This document shows, piece by piece, positions 59,145-64,000 of a stretch of 64,000 nucleotides of DNA. This DNA is from Delphinus delphis (Eukaryota > Chordata > Mammalia > Artiodactyla > Delphinidae), in contig NC_082683.1 in the NCBI RefSeq assembly GCF_949987515.2, positions 122,350,582 through 122,414,581 of the forward strand, given 5' to 3'. The translations under genes and the position numbers were made by a program. The first letter of the stretch is position 1. Every line of letters begins with the position of its first letter. A model generated the notes under the pieces. That model was given only the letters and a program-made list of their open reading frames with translations. It was not told the DNA's origin and did not search any database.

Positions 59145-60034
59145 CTATGTATGTATCATGTCATCTGCAAACAGTGAGAGCTTTACTTCTTCTTTTCTGA
59201 TTTGGATTCCTCTTATTTCTTTTTCTTTTCTGATTTCTGTGGCTAAAACTTCCAAAACGTTGTTGAGTAATAGTGGTAAGAGTGGGCACTCTTGTCTTTT
59301 CCCTGATCTTAGAGGAAATGGTTTCAGTTTTTCACCATTGAGAACGATGTTGGCTGTGGGTTTGTCATATATGGCCTTTATTATGTTGAGGTAGGTTCCC
59401 CCTATGCCCACATTCTGGAGAGTTTTTCTCATAAATGGGTGTTGAATTTTGTTGAAAGCTTTTTCTGCATCTGTTGAGATTATCATATAGTTTTTATCCT
59501 TCTATTTGTTAATATGATGTATTACATTGATTGATTGCATATATTGAAGAATCCTTGCATTACTGGGATATACCCCACTTGATCATGGTGTATGATCCTT
59601 TTAATGTGCTGTTGGATTCTGTTTGCTATGATTTTGTTGAGGATTTTTGCATCTATGTTCTTCAGTGATATATGCCTGTAGTTTTCTTTTTTTGTGACAT
59701 CTTTGTCTGGTTTTGGTATCAGGGTGATGGTGGTCTTGTAGAATGAATTTGGGAGTGTTCCTCCCTCTGCTATATTTTGGAAGAGTTTGAGAAGGATGGG
59801 TGTTAGCTCGTCTCTAAATGTTTTAATAGAATTCACCTGTGAAGCCATCTGGTCCTGGGCTTTTGTTGGGAGATTTTTAATCACAGTTTCAATTTCAGTG
59901 CTTGTGATTGGTCTGTTCATATTTTCTGTTTCTTCCTGGTTCAGACTTGGAAGGTTGTACTTTTCTAAGAATTTCTCCATTTCTTCCAGGTTGTCCATTT
60001 TATTGGCATATAGTTGTTTGTAGTAATCTCTCAT
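59145..60034 (-). pseudogene. L1 ORF2 reverse transcriptase remnant
   Basis: Two open pieces cover the RT region. 60034-59522 carries the [20 protein letters not shown] and LIPKPDKD blocks and stops in NICNQSM because of a one-base loss. 59486-59145 resumes with [17 protein letters not shown] and keeps the RT catalytic box in SLFADDM. There is no functional product. Confidence 0.88.
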
Positions 60035-60121
60035 GATCCTTTGTATTTCTGCAGTGTCAGTTGTTACTTCTTCTTTTTCATTTCTAATTCTATTGATTTG
60101 AGTCTTCTCCCTTCTTTTCTT

Positions 60122-60326
60122 TTCTTTTTTTTTGTGCGGTATGCAGGCCTCTCACTGTTGTGGCCTCTCCTGTTGCGGAGCACAGGCTCCAGACGCGCAG
60201 GCTCAGCGGCCATGGCTCATGGGCCTAGCCGCCCGCGGCATATGGGATCTTCCCGGGCCGGGGCATGAACCTGTGTCCCCTGCTTCGGCAGGGAGACTCT
60301 CAACCACTGTGCCACCAGGGAAGCCC
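60122..60326 (-). mobile_element. CHR-type SINE nested in L1, with TSD
   Basis: Minus-strand full SINE. TSD CTCCCTTCTTTTCTT is at 60107-60121 and 60327-60341. Confidence 0.94.
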
Positions 60327-60876
60327 CTCCCTTCTTTTCTTGATGAGTCTGGCTAATTGTTTATCAATTTTGTTTATCTTCTCAAAGAACCAGCTTTTAG
60401 CTTTATTGATCTTTGCTATTGTTTCCTTCATTTCCTTTTCATTTATTTCTGACCTGAGCTTTATGATTTCTTTCCCTCTGCTAACTTTGGGGTGTTTTTA
60501 TTCTTCTTTCTCTAATTTCTTTAGGTGTAAGTTTAGGTTGTTTATTTGAGATGTTTCTTGTTTCTTAAGGTAGGATTTTTTTTTATAACGTTCCCTCTTA
60601 GAACGGCTTTTGCTGCATCCCATAGGTTTTGGGTTGTCATGTTTTGTCATTTGTTTATAGGTACTTTTTGATTTCCTCTTTGACTTCTTCAGTGATCTCT
60701 TATTATTTCTTTCATAGACTTGATTGACTATTTCTTTTCCCATGTTAGGGAAGTTTTCAACTATAATCTCTTCAAATATTTTCTCAGATCCTTTCTTTTT
60801 CTCTTCTTCTCCTGGGATTCCTATAATTCGAATGTTGGTGCATTTAATGTTGTCCCAGAGGTCTCTGAGACTGTCC

Positions 60877-61128
60877 TCAGTTCTTTTTGTTCTTTTTTCC
60901 TCTATTCTGCTCTGTGGTAGTTATTTCCACTATTTTGTCTTCCAGGTCACTTATCCTTTCTTCTGCCTCAGTTATTCTCCTATTGATTCCTTCTAGAGAA
61001 TGTTTAATTTCATTTGTTTTGTTGTTCATCATTGTTTGTTTGCTCTTTAGTTCTTCTAGGTCCTTGTTAAACGTTTCTTGTATTTTCTCCATTCTATTTC
61101 CAAGATTTTGGAGCATCTTTACTATCAT
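60877..61128 (-). pseudogene. L1 ORF1 N-terminal coiled-coil remnant
   Basis: 83 codons with the ORF1p coiled-coil pattern (NRMEKIQETFNKDLEELK, then heptads through RISDLEDKIVEI). The frame breaks soon after. The RNA-recognition and C-terminal domains of ORF1p are absent because of the downstream deletion. Confidence 0.8.
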
Positions 61129-61736
61129 TACTCTGAATTCTTTTTCAGGTAGACTGCCTATTTCCTCTTCATTTGTTTGGTCTGATGGGTTTTTACCTTG
61201 CTCCTTCCCTTCATCTGCTACATATTTCTCTGTTTTCCCATTGTGCTTAACTCACTGTGTTTGGGATCTCCTCTTCACAGGCTACAGGTTCGTAGTTCCT
61301 GTTGTTTTTGGTGTCTGCCCCCAGTGGCTAAGGTTGGTTCAGTGGGTTGTGTAGGCTTCCTGGTGGAGGGGACTGGTGCCTGTGTTCTGGTGGATGAGGC
61401 TGGATTTTGTCTTTCTGGTGGGCAGGATCGCGTCCAGTGGTGTGTTTTGGGGTGTCTGTTACCTTATTATGATTTCGGGCAGCCTCTCTGCTAATGGGTG
61501 GGGTTATGTTCCTGTCTTGCTAGTTGTTTGGCATAGGGTGTCCAGCACTGTATTTTGCTGGCTGTCAAGTGGAGCTGAGTCTTAGCATTGAGCATGAGAT
61601 CTCTGGGGAGCTTTTGCCATTTGATATTATGTGGAGCTGGGAGGTCTCTGGTGGACCAATGTCCTGAACTCGGCTCTCCTCCTTCAGAGGCCTGACACCC
61701 GGCCACAGCACCAAAACCCTGTCAGCCACACTGCAG

Positions 61737-62012
61737 TTGTATGATCTTGGGTAGGTTATTTAACCCCTCACCAGTTTTTTTTGGCGGTACGCGGGCCTCT
61801 CACTGCTGTGGCCTCTCCCGTTGCAGAGCACAGGCTCCGGATGTGCAGGCTCAGTGGCCATGACTTATGGGCCCAGCCGCTCCGTGGCATGTGGGATCTT
61901 CCCAGACCAGGGCACAAACCCGTGTCCCCTGCATCGGCAGGCGGACTCTCAACCACTGCGCCACCAGGGAAGCCCCCCTCACCAGTTTTGCTTCCTTGTG
62001 TGTTGGTCTCGG
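61737..62012 (+). repeat. MIR SINE fragment, split by a younger SINE
   Basis: MIR core ('gcagttgtatgatcttgggt', 'aggttatttaacccctcacc') starts where the L1 ends and resumes after the SINE with 'agttttgcttccttgtg'. Confidence 0.6.
61779..61974 (-). mobile_element. CHR-type SINE with TSD
   Basis: Minus-strand SINE with a short T tail. TSD CCCCTCACCAGTTTT is at 61764-61778 and 61975-61989. Confidence 0.94.
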
Positions 62013-63185
62013 AGAGTCTCCTAAAGAGGCGGAGGGCAGCTTTGGCTCATGCTGGGGCACAAATATTTAGAAGCTTGTTCCAATGCGATAAGCCAGTGCC
62101 AGCGGGTGCCACTGTCCCTGCAGGACTTTATACCAATGGCCTAAAAGGGAGTTGTGTTGCCAGGTTAATACTGAACTGTCTCAGAATCCTTCACACAGGG
62201 ACATGGAGAAACTGACTGCTGCCTCCTGCTGCCCCCCCACAGTACTCCCGATGCTATGCAGCCCCAGCCTGAAGGGAGGGGCAAGCTGGATTGCCTGGAG
62301 AGGAGGTGAGCCCACAGCTGCAAGAACCTTTTCTCTTGCCTCCATGCCCTTGATAACCGCTGGGAAAAACTGCAGTGTATAATGCTTGGCAGAAACTAAG
62401 TAAGAGGAATTGACTTGATGCATAAAGTTGGAGACTTAAGTTACCATTTCGTTACCCATGCTAGTTGTAGCTGGGCCAAGGAGTAGCTCCCAGATAATTC
62501 TATAGCCACTTCTTACTGTACAAAAGGGAATAAGTGTTGTTTGAGTGGGGTAAAATCATACAAGGTCAGGTCAAGTGAGAAGCACTCTGCCTGCTGGGTT
62601 GATGAAATGGTCACACTGGAGGCAGTTTTGTGCCCCGAGTCAAAGGGTTGTGACAATTATTCAGTCACCAGGCATTCATTTTCTGTGTTCCTTCAACCCT
62701 GTTCTTCATTTTACTTACAGAGATCAGGCTCTGCTGCTCTTTGGTTTCCTCTGTGGGACTGGAGGACAAGTATTCCCAATAAGTGTAAAATTGTACTTGC
62801 CCTCCAGTCCTAAACACCGGGCCATCTGTGGCATGTTGCCTGGGGAGTTTGGCTTGATATAACACTGTCCTTTTCAGGACTGGCTAGCTTGGCATTCTAT
62901 TCAATTACTTTGTCTGTAGAGTCTTTACATTCATGTTTTTTCTCCATTTTCCTGTCCAGAGCTATGTGAGCAGTGACTTGGACCCAGGATCTAGAGGTCA
63001 GTTTTGTGGGAAAATCACAAAGCTTAGTTTGGTCCCAGATTTTCTGAAAACAGAGATAATACAATAAAGTTGCACTCTTGTGCCTGTCTTGAAAGAGAAA
63101 GAAGGAAGCTACCCTTGTCTTGCAGGCTTCTCTGGAAGAGAGAAATAAAATAGACTTCTTAATCATCACATCAAAACAAAGGCAC
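62013..63185. other. FAM78B intron; no gene or repeat recognised
   Basis: Unique-looking intronic DNA between the two L1 copies. Confidence 0.5.
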
Positions 63186-64000
63186 CAGAAATACAAAGGA
63201 TAATGAGAGACTACTACAAGCAACTACATGTCAATAAAATGGACAACCTGGAAGATATTCTTAGAAAAGTACAACCTTCCAAGACTGAACCAGGAAGAAA
63301 CAAAATATGAACAGACCAATCACAAGCACTGAAATTGAAACTGTGATTAAAAATCTTCCAACAAACAAAAGCCGAGGACCAGATGGCTTCACAGGTGAAT
63401 TCTATCAAACATTTAGAGAAGAGCTAACACCCATCCTTCTCAAATTCTTCCAAAATATAGCAGAGGGAGGAACACTCCCAAATTCATTCTACGAGGCCAC
63501 CATCACCCTGATACCAAAACCAGACAAAGATGTCACAAAAAAAGAAAACTACAGGCATATATCACTGAAGAACATAGATGCAAAAATCCTCAACAAAATC
63601 CTAGCAAACAGAATCCAACAACAGCACATTAAAAGGATCGTACATCATGATCAAGTGGGGTTTATTCCAGGAATGCAAGGATCCTTCAATATATGCAATC
63701 AATCAATGTAATACACCATATTAACAAATAGAAGGATAAAAACTATATGATAATCTCAACAGATGCAGAAAAAGCTTTCAACAAAATTCAACACCCATTT
63801 ATGAGAAAAACTCCCCAGAAAGTGGGCATATAGGGAACCTAACTCAACATAAAAAAGGCCATATATGACAAACCCACAGCCAACAGCATTCTCAATGGTG
63901 AAAAACAGAAAGCATTTCCTCTAAGATCAGGAACAAGACAGGGGTGTCCACTCTCACCACTATTATTCAACAACGTTTTGGAAGTTTTAGCCACAGCAGT
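63186..64000 (+). mobile_element. L1 LINE ORF2 segment, 5'-truncated, cut by window edge
   Basis: Begins abruptly inside ORF2 at CAGAAATACAAAGGA and runs in the plus direction through the first half of the RT region to the window edge. It is antisense to FAM78B and opposite to the L1 at 56741-61735, whose RT part it closely matches. Confidence 0.9.
63307..63711 (+). pseudogene. L1 ORF2 reverse transcriptase remnant (second copy)
   Basis: 134 codons with the [33 protein letters not shown] and [16 protein letters not shown] blocks. The frame enters after an ~8-base net deletion near 63256 and ends in NICNQSM at the same one-base loss as in the other L1 copy. A further stop-bearing frame follows. 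It is not functional. Confidence 0.88.

Larger units (their letters stand above)
56741..61735 (-). mobile_element. L1 LINE, near full span but internally deleted, two nested SINEs
   Basis: Read on the minus strand from about 61735: a GC-rich 5' UTR, the ORF1 start, then a direct jump into ORF2 shortly before the reverse transcriptase, then the RT and C-terminal regions and a 3' UTR ending near 56741. The element is in the same orientation as FAM78B and sits in its intron. ORF1 stops after its coiled-coil part, and all of the ORF2 endonuclease region is missing (junction near 60700-60720). Two SINEs (57566-57900 and 60122-60326) are inserted. Several frameshifts break ORF2, so the element cannot be autonomous. 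Confidence 0.9.

Overview
This is mammalian nuclear DNA, very probably from a cetacean (dolphin or whale). The main evidence is a set of tRNA-derived CHR-type SINEs, many with long A-tails and intact target-site duplications (TSDs), in the sequence form abundant in dolphin and whale genomes. L1 copies of the cetartiodactyl type and older placental repeats (MIR, L2, MLT1, MER5, L1M, ERVL) support this. Nothing prokaryotic or plasmid-like is present, and I see no CRISPR array, rRNA or free-standing tRNA gene.

Only one host protein-coding exon is supported: the last coding exon of FAM78B on the minus strand (55135 down to the stop at 54613). It has a clear polypyrimidine tract and AG acceptor. 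The first coding exon lies beyond the right edge. Everything to the right of 55136 is therefore FAM78B intron, and everything left of the 3' UTR is downstream flank.

Layout. 1-12.4 kb: an edge-truncated SINE, an ERVL-type provirus remnant (about 1.6-3.06 kb), a 5'-truncated L1, five full SINEs and two old L1M segments. 12.8-25.4 kb: mostly unique or ancient-repeat DNA, with an L1 fragment carrying a nested SINE (15.7-16.3 kb), MIR/L2/MLT1 pieces, short SINEs at 17.2 and 20.2 kb, and a GC-rich retrocopy next to a SINE at 24.86-25.42 kb. 25.4-41.05 kb: no young SINE or L1, only old MIR, L2, MLT1 and MER5 pieces. 41.07 and 44.64 kb: single SINEs. 44.9-56.57 kb: again free of young insertions; it holds the FAM78B exon and AT-rich, possibly conserved DNA. 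56.6-61.7 kb: a sense-oriented, internally deleted L1 with two nested SINEs. 61.7-62.0 kb: a MIR split by a SINE. 63.19 kb to the edge: a second L1 copy in the opposite orientation.

I found no previously undescribed gene system. The most distinctive items are the GC-rich retrocopy of an unidentified transcript, the L1 that has lost the end of ORF1 and the endonuclease part of ORF2, the inverted pair of related L1 copies in one intron, a fold-back hairpin inside an L2, and the young-insertion-poor stretches around FAM78B.
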